Assembly (NCBI RefSeq): GCF_003992675.1 | Contig: NZ_RZMZ01000015.1 | Span: forward strand, 558,001-622,000 | Origin: Flagellimonas marinaquae | GTDB taxonomy: Bacteria; Bacteroidota; Bacteroidia; Flavobacteriales; Flavobacteriaceae | DNA length: 64,000 nucleotides | Direction: 5' to 3' | Shown: piece after piece, positions 35,478 to 45,084 of the stretch | Position numbering within the stretch: the stretch's first letter is position 1 | How the letters are laid out: each line of letters begins with the position of its first letter | Position numbers and translations under genes: made by a program | Notes under the pieces: model-generated | Database searches by the model: none | Told to the model about the DNA's origin: nothing | What the model saw: the letters and a program-made list of their open reading frames with translations, nothing else

Positions 35478-36230
35478 ATGCTCGAATGGTACCACTATTT
35501 ACTATTGATTGCTGTAGGTTTTGCGGTCGGATTTATAAATACGGTAGCAGGAGGTGGGTCGCTGTTATCATTGCCCACGCTCATCTTTTTGGGATTGCCG
35601 CCCGCTGTGGCCAATGGTACCAACAGGGTAGCCATTGTGGTGCAAACCGCGCTTGGTACGGCCGGTTTTCGCAGTAAGGGTGTTTCCACCTTTCCGTTCA
35701 ATCTGTATTTGGGCATTGCCGCCTTCATGGGGTCCATCATCGGGGCCTATATTGCTGTGGATATTGATGGGGAAACCTTTAATCGGATTTTGGCCATCGT
35801 CATGATTGCCGTGGTACTCATCATTATTTTCAAGCCAAAGATGCGGTTGGAGGAGATGCAGGAACGGCTTACGGGCAAATACCTTTGGGTGGCATTGATC
35901 GTCTTTTTCTTTTTCGGGATTTATGGCGGTTTTATCAATGCGGGGCTAGGATTTTTAATGATGCTTTTTTTGCATTACTTTAATCGCATGAACCTCGTAA
36001 GGTCCAACGCCACCAAGGTCGCGGTCGTGTTTGTATATATGTTGGCGGCATTGGCCGTTTTTGCGTTCAACGATAAGATAGACTGGAAATTGGGCTTTAT
36101 CCTCGCCATTGGGAACGGCTCTGGCGCATGGTTCGCCAGCAGGTTTTCTGTAAAAAAAGGGGACGGGTTCATCAAAACATTTTTGGTCATAGCTGTCTTG
36201 GCAATGGCCATCAAACTATGGTTTTTTTAA
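35478..36230 (+). CDS. TSUP (TauE/SafE) family transporter
   Basis: A 250-residue membrane protein with about eight helices. The start at 35478 gives the family N-terminus LLIAVGFAVGFINTVAGGGS and AVANGTNRVAIV; the second repeat is GIYGGFINAGLGFLMMLFL. A longer frame from 35391 is unlikely because a -7 promoter element lies just before 35478. It precedes the DegT-type aminotransferase by 14 nt and probably shares its transcript. Sulfur-containing anions are the known family substrates. Confidence 0.9.
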   Translation: MLEWYHYLLLIAVGFAVGFINTVAGGGSLLSLPTLIFLGLPPAVANGTNRVAIVVQTALGTAGFRSKGVSTFPFNLYLGIAAFMGSIIGAYIAVDIDGETFNRILAIVMIAVVLIIIFKPKMRLEEMQERLTGKYLWVALIVFFFFGIYGGFINAGLGFLMMLFLHYFNRMNLVRSNATKVAVVFVYMLAALAVFAFNDKIDWKLGFILAIGNGSGAWFASRFSVKKGDGFIKTFLVIAVLAMAIKLWFF

Positions 36231-36244
36231 TATAAAATAGAGTT

Positions 36245-37438
36245 ATGCCTGGATTTGAACTTTTTGGAGACAAGGAAAGAGCCGAAGTACAAAACGTACT
36301 GGACTCCGGAGTGCTGATGCGCTATGGTTTTGATGCGATGCGCAACGGACATTGGAAAGCCCTGGAGCTCGAAAAAGGCTTGGCCCATCGTATGCAGACC
36401 CAATACGCCCATGCGGTGAGCAGTGGAACCGCAGCGTTAACCGTGGCCTTGGCCAGTGCAGGAATTGGAGCGGGGGACGAAGTGATCATGCCCACCTTTA
36501 CCTTTGTGGCCAGTTTTGAGTCCATTTTGGCTTTGGGGGCCGTCCCGGTACTGGTTGATATCGACGACACCCTAACCTTAAAGCCCCAAGCAGTGGAGAA
36601 AGCAATCTCCCCAAAAACCAAAGTGGTGATGCCCGTGCACATGTGCGGCTCCATGGCCAATTTGGATGCTTTAAAAACTATTTGTGACAAACATGGGCTA
36701 TTGTTGCTCGAAGACGCCTGTCAAGCTATTGGAGGAACTTACCATGGAAAGCCCTTGGGCAGTGTAGGTGATTTGGGCTGTTTCTCGTTCGACTATGTAA
36801 AAACCATTACCTGTGGGGAGGGTGGAGCATTGATCACCAATAACGAGGCCTATTATGAAAATGCCCATAAATACTCCGATCACGGTCATGACCACATTGG
36901 AAACAATAGGGGAGCGGAGGAACACCCTTTTTTAGGGTACAACTTCCGTATCTCCGAGATGAACGCAGCCGTTGGGGTGGCCCAATTGGCCCGATTGGAT
37001 GAGTTTTTGAACATTCAAAAGCGGAACTATACCATTTTGCGGGAAGCCCTGTCCGATATCCCAGAGATGGTGTTTAGAACCGTACCCGAAGGGGGAGAGG
37101 AAAACTACTCCTTTCTGAATTTCTTTATGCCTTCAGGGGAATTGGCGCAAATAGCGCATCAAGAGCTGATTGAAGCTGGGGTGGATGGTTGCTTTTATTG
37201 GTTTGACAATAACTGGCACTACTACAAAAAATGGGGGCACTTGACCGAACTGAAGTCGCTGGGCAAACTACCCAAAGACGTTGTAGAGTCCCTGCCCGAT
37301 TACAGCAAAGCCGATTTTTCCGAATCAGACCAATGGATGTCCCGGAACATTTCGTGTTTGATCAAATTGGGATGGACGGAACCTGAGGTCAAAGCAAGGG
37401 CAAAACAAATGGCCGAGGCGATTAGGGCGGTTTTATAA
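36245..37438 (+). CDS. DegT/DnrJ/EryC1/StrS-family PLP aminotransferase
   Basis: A 397-residue fold-type I aminotransferase. Family marks are SSGTAALTVALASAGIGAGDEVIMP, VPVLVDID and LLLEDACQAIGGTY, with the PLP lysine in FDYVKTITCGEGGALITN; GYNFRISEMNAAVGVAQL also fits. Most members aminate nucleotide sugars, but no sugar pathway genes are near. It follows a TSUP anion transporter, which hints at a small sulfonate- or amino-compound pathway; that is a guess. The substrate is unknown. Confidence 0.88.
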   Translation: MPGFELFGDKERAEVQNVLDSGVLMRYGFDAMRNGHWKALELEKGLAHRMQTQYAHAVSSGTAALTVALASAGIGAGDEVIMPTFTFVASFESILALGAVPVLVDIDDTLTLKPQAVEKAISPKTKVVMPVHMCGSMANLDALKTICDKHGLLLLEDACQAIGGTYHGKPLGSVGDLGCFSFDYVKTITCGEGGALITNNEAYYENAHKYSDHGHDHIGNNRGAEEHPFLGYNFRISEMNAAVGVAQLARLDEFLNIQKRNYTILREALSDIPEMVFRTVPEGGEENYSFLNFFMPSGELAQIAHQELIEAGVDGCFYWFDNNWHYYKKWGHLTELKSLGKLPKDVVESLPDYSKADFSESDQWMSRNISCLIKLGWTEPEVKARAKQMAEAIRAVL

Positions 37439-37549
37439 TGACCATTCTAACTGGAACTAGCGGGCATCAATGGCAATCAAAGTATGTTTTTACAAGAGCT
37501 GAAAAGTTGCAAGTCCGGATAGAGATGTCAAAAAGGGGAACCAACCGAC

Positions 37550-38008
37550 CTAAATGTGTACCGACGGGCTGTTCTTTACCTCATTGATGACAAAAGAGCT
37601 TTGGGTGTTTCCAATATTCGCAATGGCCGTGAGTTTGGTCAACATAAATTCCCGATAGCTTTTCATGTCCTTCACATAAATCTTGAGCACATAATCGTAA
37701 TCGCCGCCTACGTGAAAACATTCGGAGACCTCTTTGAGCTGCAAGACCTCTCGTTCAAATAGCATCACGTTTTCCTTGGTATGTTGTACCAAACGAATCT
37801 GACAGAGCACCATAAAATCACGTCCTACCTTAACCTTGTCCACCAAGGCGGTGTATTGGGTGACCACACCATTCCTTTCCAGACGACGAATACGTTCGTA
37901 GACTGCGGTTTTTGATAAATGGAGCAAATCGGCATATTGTTGGGTTGTTTTTTTACTATCGTTTTGGAGTAGACGTATCAACTCAATGTCTATTTTGTCC
38001 AGTTTCAT
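37550..38008 (-). CDS. Lrp/AsnC-family regulator
   Basis: A 152-residue regulator: N-terminal helix-turn-helix (LDKIDIELIRLLQ, KTAVYERIRRLERNGVV) and RAM ligand-binding domain (KEVSECFHVGGDYDYVLKI). It is divergent from the PLP enzyme at 38159, with 150 AT-rich nt between that include a palindrome, so it probably controls that gene in response to an amino acid such as methionine or its own product (inference). Confidence 0.92.
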   Translation of the reverse strand: MKLDKIDIELIRLLQNDSKKTTQQYADLLHLSKTAVYERIRRLERNGVVTQYTALVDKVKVGRDFMVLCQIRLVQHTKENVMLFEREVLQLKEVSECFHVGGDYDYVLKIYVKDMKSYREFMLTKLTAIANIGNTQSSFVINEVKNSPSVHI

Positions 38009-38042
38009 CCTGATAATTTTTCTGGTGAATATGGCTAAAATG

Positions 38043-38056
38043 ATTCATATTTGAAT
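38043..38056. promoter_or_regulatory. Palindrome in the Lrp/PLP-enzyme divergent region
   Basis: ATTCA-TATT-TGAAT lies 35 nt before the Lrp start and about 100 nt before the divergent gene. AT-rich dyads of this kind suit Lrp-type binding; this is positional inference. Confidence 0.35.
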
Positions 38057-38158
38057 ATTATCCTAATATTTTATCATAAAAAGACTTAAATTCTATAATT
38101 CATAATAGGTGTTGACAATGGGTCGGTTTATTTCTAATTTTATCAAAAACAGTACATT

Positions 38159-39379
38159 ATGGACTACAAAGCATCAGAACATATTCAGGACCTTCAATAT
38201 TTTGGTGAATTCGGAGGCGTAAATCCTTCTATTTCAGACTCATCAACCTATACTTTTCTATCAGCGAAGACCATGTTCGACACTTTTGAGGGCAACACCG
38301 AAGGTTGTTACCTGTACAGTCGTCATTCTTCCCCCTCCAACCTATATTTAGGAGAGGCCATGGCACAATTGGAGGGAACGGAATCGGCCAATGTGTATGC
38401 CAGTGGCATGGGTGCAATTACCGCAGTGCTTTTACAGCTTTGTGATTCGAATGACCATATTGTTTGTAGTCGAACCATTTACGGGGGAACCTACGCCTTC
38501 CTGAAGAATTTCGTCAAAAAATTCAACATTAAAGTGTCCTTTGTGGACATTACCGATTTGGAAACGGTGGAAAAATCCATCACCCCCAAAACCAAATTAA
38601 TTTACTGTGAAGCTGTTAGCAATCCACTGTTGGAAATTGCCGATATCCCTTCCCTTTCCAAAATCGCTAAGAAAAGCGACATGCCCCTGGTGGTGGACAA
38701 CACCTTTTCTCCCCTGACCATCAATGCTGCGCAGCTAGGAGCGGATATTGTAGTGCACAGTCTCACTAAGTTCATCAATGGGAGTAGCGATTGTGTTGCG
38801 GGCGCCGTTTGTGCTTCGACCGATTTCTGTTTGAGCCTGAAAGACGTAAATAATGGGGCAGGCATGCTCTTGGGAAGTACCTTGGATAGTTTGAGGGCCG
38901 CTTCCATTTTGAAAAATATGCGTACCCTACACATCCGAATCAAAAAACACAGTGAAAATGCCCATTATTTGGCCCAACAGTTTGAAAAGGATGGTCTTAA
39001 AGTGGTATATCCCGGATTGGAAAGTCACCCAGGCCACCAATTGATGAAATCCCAAATGAACCACGAGTACGGTTTTGGAGGCATGCTAACGTTGGATGTG
39101 GGCTCTGTAGAGCGCGCCAATGCCCTCATGGAACTGATGCAACAAGAAAAACTGGGCTATTTGGCCGTAAGCCTCGGTTTCTACAAAACACTGTTCAGCG
39201 CTTCGGGTACATCCACCTCTTCCGAAATACCCGAAGAAGAGCAAAAAGCACTGGGACTTTCCCAAGGACTCATCCGTTTTTCCATTGGTTTGGACAATGA
39301 TATCCGCAAAACCTACACTACCATGCGCAATTGCATGGAAAAACTGGATATTTTGTCAACCGACAAGAGTTTGGTCTGA
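38159..39379 (+). CDS. Cys/Met-metabolism PLP enzyme (methionine gamma-lyase-like)
   Basis: A 406-residue fold-type I PLP enzyme of the cystathionine gamma-synthase/methionine gamma-lyase family. Markers are YSRHSSPSNLYLGEAMAQLE, ASGMGAITAVLL, SNPLLEIADI, VVDNTFSPL and the PLP lysine in VVHSLTKFINGSS. The position of the active-site Cys of Pseudomonas putida methionine gamma-lyase is TIYGGTYAF here (Gly), so reaction specificity is uncertain. It is divergent from an Lrp regulator, as expected for a degradative amino-acid enzyme. Confidence 0.88.
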   Translation: MDYKASEHIQDLQYFGEFGGVNPSISDSSTYTFLSAKTMFDTFEGNTEGCYLYSRHSSPSNLYLGEAMAQLEGTESANVYASGMGAITAVLLQLCDSNDHIVCSRTIYGGTYAFLKNFVKKFNIKVSFVDITDLETVEKSITPKTKLIYCEAVSNPLLEIADIPSLSKIAKKSDMPLVVDNTFSPLTINAAQLGADIVVHSLTKFINGSSDCVAGAVCASTDFCLSLKDVNNGAGMLLGSTLDSLRAASILKNMRTLHIRIKKHSENAHYLAQQFEKDGLKVVYPGLESHPGHQLMKSQMNHEYGFGGMLTLDVGSVERANALMELMQQEKLGYLAVSLGFYKTLFSASGTSTSSEIPEEEQKALGLSQGLIRFSIGLDNDIRKTYTTMRNCMEKLDILSTDKSLV

Positions 39380-39452
39380 GGGTAGCCGATAGCGGGTTTG
39401 CACAACAAGGTGCAAAATCGTAATATTACCTTGTAACAAACTCAGACCAAAA

Positions 39453-40943
39453 ATGCCAAACAAAAAGGAAGAACCAAAGTTTAGGGAGGACGAACACATT
39501 GTAGAAAACAAAGAACTCAGCATTACAGAAGCATTGATACCCGTTTTTGCCTTGGTGGCGATGCTGGCCTATAATGTTTTTGTTTTTGGTGACGACGCCC
39601 TGAGCGGTTCCAACCAATTCATCCTTTTGATGGGCGGCGCCGTAGCCGCGATAGTTGGTATTTTCAACAAGGTGTCTTACGAGCAGATGATTGCGGAGGT
39701 AGCCGAGAACGTTAGATCTACCACAGGTGCCTTGCTCATCCTTTTGATGGTGGGTGCCCTATCCGGAACATGGTTGGTAAGCGGCATTATTCCCGCCATG
39801 ATCTATTATGGGCTACAGATTCTCAATCCTACCATATTTTTAGCGGCAAGCGTTATTATTTGTGCGATTATTTCCATTGCAACGGGCAGTAGCTGGACGA
39901 CTGCGGCCACTGTAGGCATAGCATTGATTGGTATTGGTGACGCTCTGGGTATTTCTTTGGGAATGACGGCAGGTGCGGTGCTTTCCGGAGCCTATTTTGG
40001 AGATAAAATGTCACCCTTAAGTGATACGACCAACTTGGCGCCCGCCATGGCAGGTGGAGATTTGTTCTCCCATATTCGCTACATGACGTATACCACTGTT
40101 CCCACTATTGTGATTACCTTGATTGTCTTTATCATTATAGGATTCACCATCGACACCTCGGGCGAAGCGGATACCAGCTCCTTGTTGGCAAATATCGGCT
40201 CGACCTTCAATATTAATGGATGGTTGTTCATTGTACCCTTGGCCGTCATTGGAATGATTGTTAAAAAAGCACCACCTCTAATGGCGCTATTGGTTGGGAC
40301 TTTGCTGGGCGGCGTCTTCGCCCTTATTTTTCAACCGGATATTGTGGCCAACATTGGCGGAGGAACCGCACTAAACTTTGAAACGGGGTACAAAGGTATC
40401 TTGAATGCGATAACCGTTGATACCGAAATTGCCACCAACGATCCGGCATTGAACGATTTGTTTTCTTCAGGTGGAATGTCCGGTATGCTCGGCACTATTT
40501 GGTTGATAGTGTGCGCCATGGTATTCGGCGGTATTATGGATGGTATTGGGGCTTTGGAGCGTATTACCGAATCCCTTCTCAAATTGGCTAAGACTACGTT
40601 CGGATTGTTTGCGAGTACCGTGGGTAGCTGTTTGGCATTGAATGTTACCGCTTCCGACCAGTATCTGGCCATTGTAGTACCGGGAAAAATGTTTGCCAAA
40701 GCATATGAAGAGCGTGGGCTGGCCCCAGAAAACCTAAGTCGTTCGTTGGAAGATTCCGGAACTGTAACTTCCGTTTTGGTGCCTTGGAATACCTGTGGCG
40801 CCTATCACAGTGGTGTTTTGGGAGTCGGTGTCGGCGAATATGCCCTCTATGCGATTTTTAACTGGTTAAGTCCGTTTATGACCTTGTTGTTTGCGGCTTT
40901 CCGAATCAAGATCAAGCAACTGGCTGACAGTACTTCGGCGTAA
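39453..40943 (+). CDS. nhaC: Na+/H+ antiporter, NhaC family
   Basis: A 496-residue inner-membrane antiporter with about 12 helices. NhaC-type segments include TGALLILLMVGALSGTWLVSG, ATGSSWTTAATVGIALIGIG, GAVLSGAYFGDKMSPLSDTTNLAPA (the conserved ion-site region) and SVLVPWNTCGAYHSGVLG near the end. It exchanges Na+ for protons, which fits a marine organism. It stands alone. Confidence 0.92.
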   Translation: MPNKKEEPKFREDEHIVENKELSITEALIPVFALVAMLAYNVFVFGDDALSGSNQFILLMGGAVAAIVGIFNKVSYEQMIAEVAENVRSTTGALLILLMVGALSGTWLVSGIIPAMIYYGLQILNPTIFLAASVIICAIISIATGSSWTTAATVGIALIGIGDALGISLGMTAGAVLSGAYFGDKMSPLSDTTNLAPAMAGGDLFSHIRYMTYTTVPTIVITLIVFIIIGFTIDTSGEADTSSLLANIGSTFNINGWLFIVPLAVIGMIVKKAPPLMALLVGTLLGGVFALIFQPDIVANIGGGTALNFETGYKGILNAITVDTEIATNDPALNDLFSSGGMSGMLGTIWLIVCAMVFGGIMDGIGALERITESLLKLAKTTFGLFASTVGSCLALNVTASDQYLAIVVPGKMFAKAYEERGLAPENLSRSLEDSGTVTSVLVPWNTCGAYHSGVLGVGVGEYALYAIFNWLSPFMTLLFAAFRIKIKQLADSTSA

Positions 40944-41081
40944 ATGCCATCAAAAATGTCAATCATTTGAATGTTTGGCACTTAAAAATCAGATATATTC
41001 AATTTATTTAGGTATCAAGAAATAAATTAATTGCCCTAAAATAAGCAACTTTTCATTCCCAGATTGTGGAAGGTTTTTTAG

Positions 41082-41089
41082 TATTTTTG
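41082..41089 (+). promoter_or_regulatory. -7 promoter element TATTTTTG before tpx
   Basis: TATTTTTG fits the Bacteroidota -7 consensus and lies 23 nt before the ATG at 41112; a TTG occurs 15 nt further upstream, closer than the usual 19-21. Confidence 0.35.
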
Positions 41090-41111
41090 GTTCCAAATCA
41101 AAACTGTGATT

Positions 41112-41618
41112 ATGGCAACTGTTACATTAAAAGGAAACGAAATACACACATTGGGCAACCTTCCCGAAAACGGGACCCAAGCCCCCAACTTCAAACTTGT
41201 CAAAAACGATCTGTCCACCGTTGAATTGTCCGACTTTAAAGGACAAAAAGTGGTATTGAACATATTTCCCAGTATAGATACGGGAACCTGCGCGCAATCC
41301 GTGCGTCAATTCAACCAAGAAGCGGCAGAGTTGAGTAATACCAAAGTGCTTTGCATCTCAAAGGACTTACCTTTTGCCCAAGCACGTTTTTGTGGTGCAG
41401 AGGGTATCGATAAAGTTGATACACTCTCCGATTTTAGAGACGGAAACTTTGGAAAAGCCTACAATGTTGAATTTACCGATGGACCATTACAAGGCCTGCT
41501 ATCCCGTTCAGTGGTGGTCGTTAATGAGAATGGTGAGGTAATCTATACCGAGCAGGTCTCCGAGACCGTGGACGAGCCCAATTACAAGGCGGCCCTTGAA
41601 GCGTTGATGGATGCCTAA
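41112..41618 (+). CDS. tpx: Thiol peroxidase
   Basis: A 168-residue atypical 2-Cys peroxiredoxin. The peroxidatic Cys is in FPSIDTGTCAQSVRQFN and the resolving Cys in LPFAQARFCGAEG, as in E. coli Tpx; the catalytic Thr-x-x-Cys is kept. It reduces hydroperoxides with thioredoxin. The ATG at 41112 is preferred; a GTG two codons earlier is the other option. dgkA overlaps its end by 8 nt. Confidence 0.95.
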   Translation: MATVTLKGNEIHTLGNLPENGTQAPNFKLVKNDLSTVELSDFKGQKVVLNIFPSIDTGTCAQSVRQFNQEAAELSNTKVLCISKDLPFAQARFCGAEGIDKVDTLSDFRDGNFGKAYNVEFTDGPLQGLLSRSVVVVNENGEVIYTEQVSETVDEPNYKAALEALMDA

Positions 41619-41976
41619 AGAATCTTTTTTTAAAAACCGTATCAAAAGCGTGGGATATGCCCTAAAGGGCATGTTCCTGTTGCTGCGGACCGAGTCCAGC
41701 ATCCAAATCCAATTTGTTATCGCGCTCGTGGTAACCGCTTTCGGTTTTTATTTTGAGATTTCCCAAACGGAATGGACCATACAGTTACTGGCCATTGGCC
41801 TGGTCATGGGTGTGGAAGGTATCAATACGGCCGTTGAGAAAATCTGTGACTACATCCAACCGAATCTGGACCCCAAAATCGGTTTGATAAAAGATATTTC
41901 CGCTGGCGCCGTTATGATAGTGTCGATTATAGCCAGTATTGTAGGCTTGATCATCTACGTGCCCAAAATCTTTTAG
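41611..41976 (+). CDS. dgkA: Diacylglycerol/undecaprenol kinase
   Basis: A 121-residue integral membrane kinase with three helices. The catalytic/ATP signature is GVEGINTAVEKICDYI (E-x-x-N-T-A-x-E). It phosphorylates diacylglycerol or undecaprenol during lipid turnover. The gene overlaps tpx and precedes ftsK by 62 nt. Confidence 0.93.
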   Translation: MPKESFFKNRIKSVGYALKGMFLLLRTESSIQIQFVIALVVTAFGFYFEISQTEWTIQLLAIGLVMGVEGINTAVEKICDYIQPNLDPKIGLIKDISAGAVMIVSIIASIVGLIIYVPKIF

Positions 41977-42003
41977 CAAAATCCAACACAAGGAGTAGCA
42001 ACG

Positions 42004-42011
42004 TAAATTTG
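42004..42011 (+). promoter_or_regulatory. -7 promoter element TAAATTTG before ftsK
   Basis: TAAATTTG matches TAnnTTTG and ends 27 nt before the ftsK ATG, giving a short leader. No clear -33 element. Confidence 0.4.
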
Positions 42012-42038
42012 TAACTTAGCCCCGCTTAAACACTATTG

Positions 42039-44429
42039 ATGGCCAAAAAAAGGACAAAATCAAAAACCAAAAAAACTACCGATACCGCTAAAAAGGTCTC
42101 GTTCAAGCTTTCCAAGCAGAACAAGATCATCTTTGGTAGTCTTTTGATCGTTCTGAGCATTGCACTTTTCTTCTCCTTCATGTCATTTTACTTCACATGG
42201 CAAGAAGACCAGAGCATGTTGTCCCAATTTGCTGATCGTAATGCCCAGGCAAGTAATCTACTAAATAAGTTTGGTGCCAATGTGAGTCACTTTTTTATGT
42301 ACAAGGGCTTTGGATTGGCCTCCTTTGTTTTCCCATTTCTATTGGCCGTAACCGGGCTTTATTTATTTCTGGGATTGGAGCTTAAAGGTTTGATATCCAA
42401 ATGGATTTGGGGATTGGTAGGCGTTATTTGGGGCTCGATTGCCCTAGGGTTCTTTGCTGCTGATTTTCCGTTGTTGGGTGGTCTTGTGGGTTACGAAATG
42501 AATGATTTCCTTCAAGATTATACCGGTAAAATCGGGGTATTCCTGATTTTAATATTCATTTTGATGGTAATTCTGGTGCGCTTGTTCAATTTTACCCCAG
42601 AAGGTTTTGCCAACTTCTTTCGCAGACAAAAACGGCAGATCAAATCGGAACTCAAAGGTGATGAAATTTCGAATCCGTCAATGGATTCCTCCATGGAGGA
42701 CGATGAAGATCAGATTCCCCTGACCACAGAAGATACCGTACCGGAAAAAATAGATACGTATACCCATAAAAAGGATATCCCTCCTTTGGATGAAGCAGGG
42801 CTCGATGTCAATATTCCCGAGGAAGAAGAATCCGACATCGACCTAAAAGTGGAGACAACCCCAGTTGAAGAAGAGGAAGAAACTGATGCCAAAGCCGCCA
42901 AATTGGTAGAGGATTTCGGTGAATTTGATCCTAAATTGGAATTGGGCAATTACAAATTCCCTCAATTGGAGCTTTTGGATGCCCATGGTGCATCGGGTGG
43001 CATTACCATCAACCAAGAAGAGCTGGAGGAAAACAAGAATCGGATTGTAAGCACGCTCAAAAATTACAAGATCGGGATTGCCCAGATCAAGGCGACCATT
43101 GGACCAACGGTGACACTTTACGAGATTGTTCCTGAAGCGGGTATCCGGATTTCCAAGATCAAAAACTTGGAGGATGATATTGCGCTTTCGCTGGCAGCCT
43201 TGGGAATCCGTATCATTGCTCCCATTCCCGGCAAGGGAACCGTGGGTATTGAAGTGCCGAATAAAAATGCAACGGTCGTTTCCATGCGTTCGGTCATCGC
43301 ATCGAACAAGTTTCAAAAAGCGGAAATGGAGCTGCCCATTGCCTTTGGAAAAACCATTAGCAACGAAACCTTTGTGGTAGACTTGGCAAAGATGCCACAC
43401 TTGCTCATGGCGGGTGCTACTGGTCAAGGTAAATCGGTGGGATTGAACGCCGTAATCACTTCCCTTCTTTATAAAAAGCATCCCGCCGAGGTGAAATTCA
43501 TCTTTGTGGATCCCAAGAAGGTGGAGTTGACCCTTTACAATAAAATTGAACGTCACTTTTTGGCCAAGTTGCCCGATTCCGATGAAGCTATCATTACGGA
43601 CAACACCAAAGTGATCAACACCTTGAACTCGCTCTGTATTGAAATGGATAACCGCTACGAGTTGCTCAAGACAGCCATGGTGCGAAACATCAAGGAATAC
43701 AATGCCAAGTTCAAGGCGAGAAAGCTCAACCCGAACGATGGACATAAGTTCCTTCCTTACATTGTTTTGGTGATAGATGAGTTTGCAGATTTGATCATGA
43801 CCGCGGGGAAAGAAGTGGAAACCCCGATTGCCAGATTGGCACAATTGGCACGCGCCATTGGGATTCACTTGATCATTGCTACGCAGCGGCCATCGGTAAA
43901 CGTGATCACAGGGATCATTAAAGCCAACTTCCCCGCAAGAATAGCGTTTAGGGTGACCTCAAAAATCGACTCCAGGACCATCTTGGATGCACAGGGCGCC
44001 GACCAGCTCATCGGTCGTGGGGATATGCTCTACACCCAAGGAAATGACGTAACCAGGCTTCAATGTGCCTTTGTGGACACCCCAGAGGTGGCCAAGATTA
44101 CGGATTATATTGGATCGCAACGGGCCTACCCCGAAGCACACCTGCTGCCAGAATATGTAGGGGAAGAATCTGGCACAAGTCTTGATAATGATATCGAGGA
44201 CAGGGATGCCATGTTCCGCGAAGCTGCCGAGGTCATTGTGACCGCACAGCAAGGTTCGGCCTCCTTGATCCAACGAAAACTTAAATTGGGGTACAATCGG
44301 GCCGGTAGGATTATCGACCAACTCGAAGCCGCTGGTATTGTAGGGCCTTTTGAAGGCAGCAAAGCAAGACAGGTTTTGATTCCCGACATGTATTCCTTGG
44401 AACAACTATTGGAAAATGAAGCAAAGTAA
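42039..44429 (+). CDS. ftsK: DNA translocase FtsK
   Basis: A 796-residue septal DNA pump that clears chromosomes at division. It has four N-terminal membrane helices (first around residues 28-50), an acidic linker near 205-290, the RecA-like motor with Walker A GATGQGKSVGLNA and Walker B LVIDEFADLI, and the C-terminal gamma winged helix (AEVIVTAQQGSASLIQRKLKLGYNRAG as separate conserved parts). The start is the ATG at 42039, one codon after a TTG. It is followed by lolA, 4 nt after its stop. Confidence 0.97.
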   Translation: MAKKRTKSKTKKTTDTAKKVSFKLSKQNKIIFGSLLIVLSIALFFSFMSFYFTWQEDQSMLSQFADRNAQASNLLNKFGANVSHFFMYKGFGLASFVFPFLLAVTGLYLFLGLELKGLISKWIWGLVGVIWGSIALGFFAADFPLLGGLVGYEMNDFLQDYTGKIGVFLILIFILMVILVRLFNFTPEGFANFFRRQKRQIKSELKGDEISNPSMDSSMEDDEDQIPLTTEDTVPEKIDTYTHKKDIPPLDEAGLDVNIPEEEESDIDLKVETTPVEEEEETDAKAAKLVEDFGEFDPKLELGNYKFPQLELLDAHGASGGITINQEELEENKNRIVSTLKNYKIGIAQIKATIGPTVTLYEIVPEAGIRISKIKNLEDDIALSLAALGIRIIAPIPGKGTVGIEVPNKNATVVSMRSVIASNKFQKAEMELPIAFGKTISNETFVVDLAKMPHLLMAGATGQGKSVGLNAVITSLLYKKHPAEVKFIFVDPKKVELTLYNKIERHFLAKLPDSDEAIITDNTKVINTLNSLCIEMDNRYELLKTAMVRNIKEYNAKFKARKLNPNDGHKFLPYIVLVIDEFADLIMTAGKEVETPIARLAQLARAIGIHLIIATQRPSVNVITGIIKANFPARIAFRVTSKIDSRTILDAQGADQLIGRGDMLYTQGNDVTRLQCAFVDTPEVAKITDYIGSQRAYPEAHLLPEYVGEESGTSLDNDIEDRDAMFREAAEVIVTAQQGSASLIQRKLKLGYNRAGRIIDQLEAAGIVGPFEGSKARQVLIPDMYSLEQLLENEAK

Positions 44430-44433
44430 CACC

Positions 44434-45081
44434 ATGAAGAAAAAAAGCATCCTATTTTTAGCCTTGTTTGCCGCTGGAATCTTTTCCTACGGCCAAAACT
44501 CTGATAAGGCCAAAGCACTATTGGACGAGGTATATAACAAAGTGCAGAGCTACGATAACATCTATATTGATTTTCAATCTGTTTTGGAGAACACGGAAGC
44601 CGATTTGAAGCAGGAAACCAACGGAAATGTTACCCTACAAGGTGAAAAGTACCTGCTCAATTATTTTGGCGCCAAACAACTGTATGATGGCAACAAAGTG
44701 TACACGGTTGTTCCCGAGAACGAGGAAGTCACGATCGAGGATGTAAATGAAGACAACGATAATGTGAGTCCTTCCAAAATGTTGACGTTTTATAAGACCG
44801 GACACAACTACCAGTGGGATATTCTCCAAAATGTCGGGGGCCGAAAAATCCAATATGTCAAGTTGATTCCCATTGATTCCAACACGGAGATCAAATCGAT
44901 ACTATTGGGCATAGATGCGCAGACCAAGCATATCTATAAGCTGAATCAGACTGGGAACAATGGTACTAAAACCACCATTACCGTTAATTCTTTCAAAACC
45001 AATCAGCCCATATCGAGTACGCTTTTTACCTTTGACGAGCAAAAATACGAGGACAAAGGGTACTACATTATAAGAAACTAG
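44434..45081 (+). CDS. lolA: LolA-like outer-membrane lipoprotein carrier
   Basis: A 215-residue periplasmic protein with a signal peptide (SILFLALFAAGIFSYGQ). The LolA-type incomplete barrel is visible: YDNIYIDFQSVLEN, TNGNVTLQGEKYLLNYFGA and DGNKVYTVVPENEEVTIED. It ferries lipoproteins from the inner to the outer membrane. The start at 44434 begins the signal peptide; an upstream ATG inside the ftsK end is unlikely. LptF/G follows. Confidence 0.92.
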   Translation: MKKKSILFLALFAAGIFSYGQNSDKAKALLDEVYNKVQSYDNIYIDFQSVLENTEADLKQETNGNVTLQGEKYLLNYFGAKQLYDGNKVYTVVPENEEVTIEDVNEDNDNVSPSKMLTFYKTGHNYQWDILQNVGGRKIQYVKLIPIDSNTEIKSILLGIDAQTKHIYKLNQTGNNGTKTTITVNSFKTNQPISSTLFTFDEQKYEDKGYYIIRN

Positions 45082-45084
45082 GCA

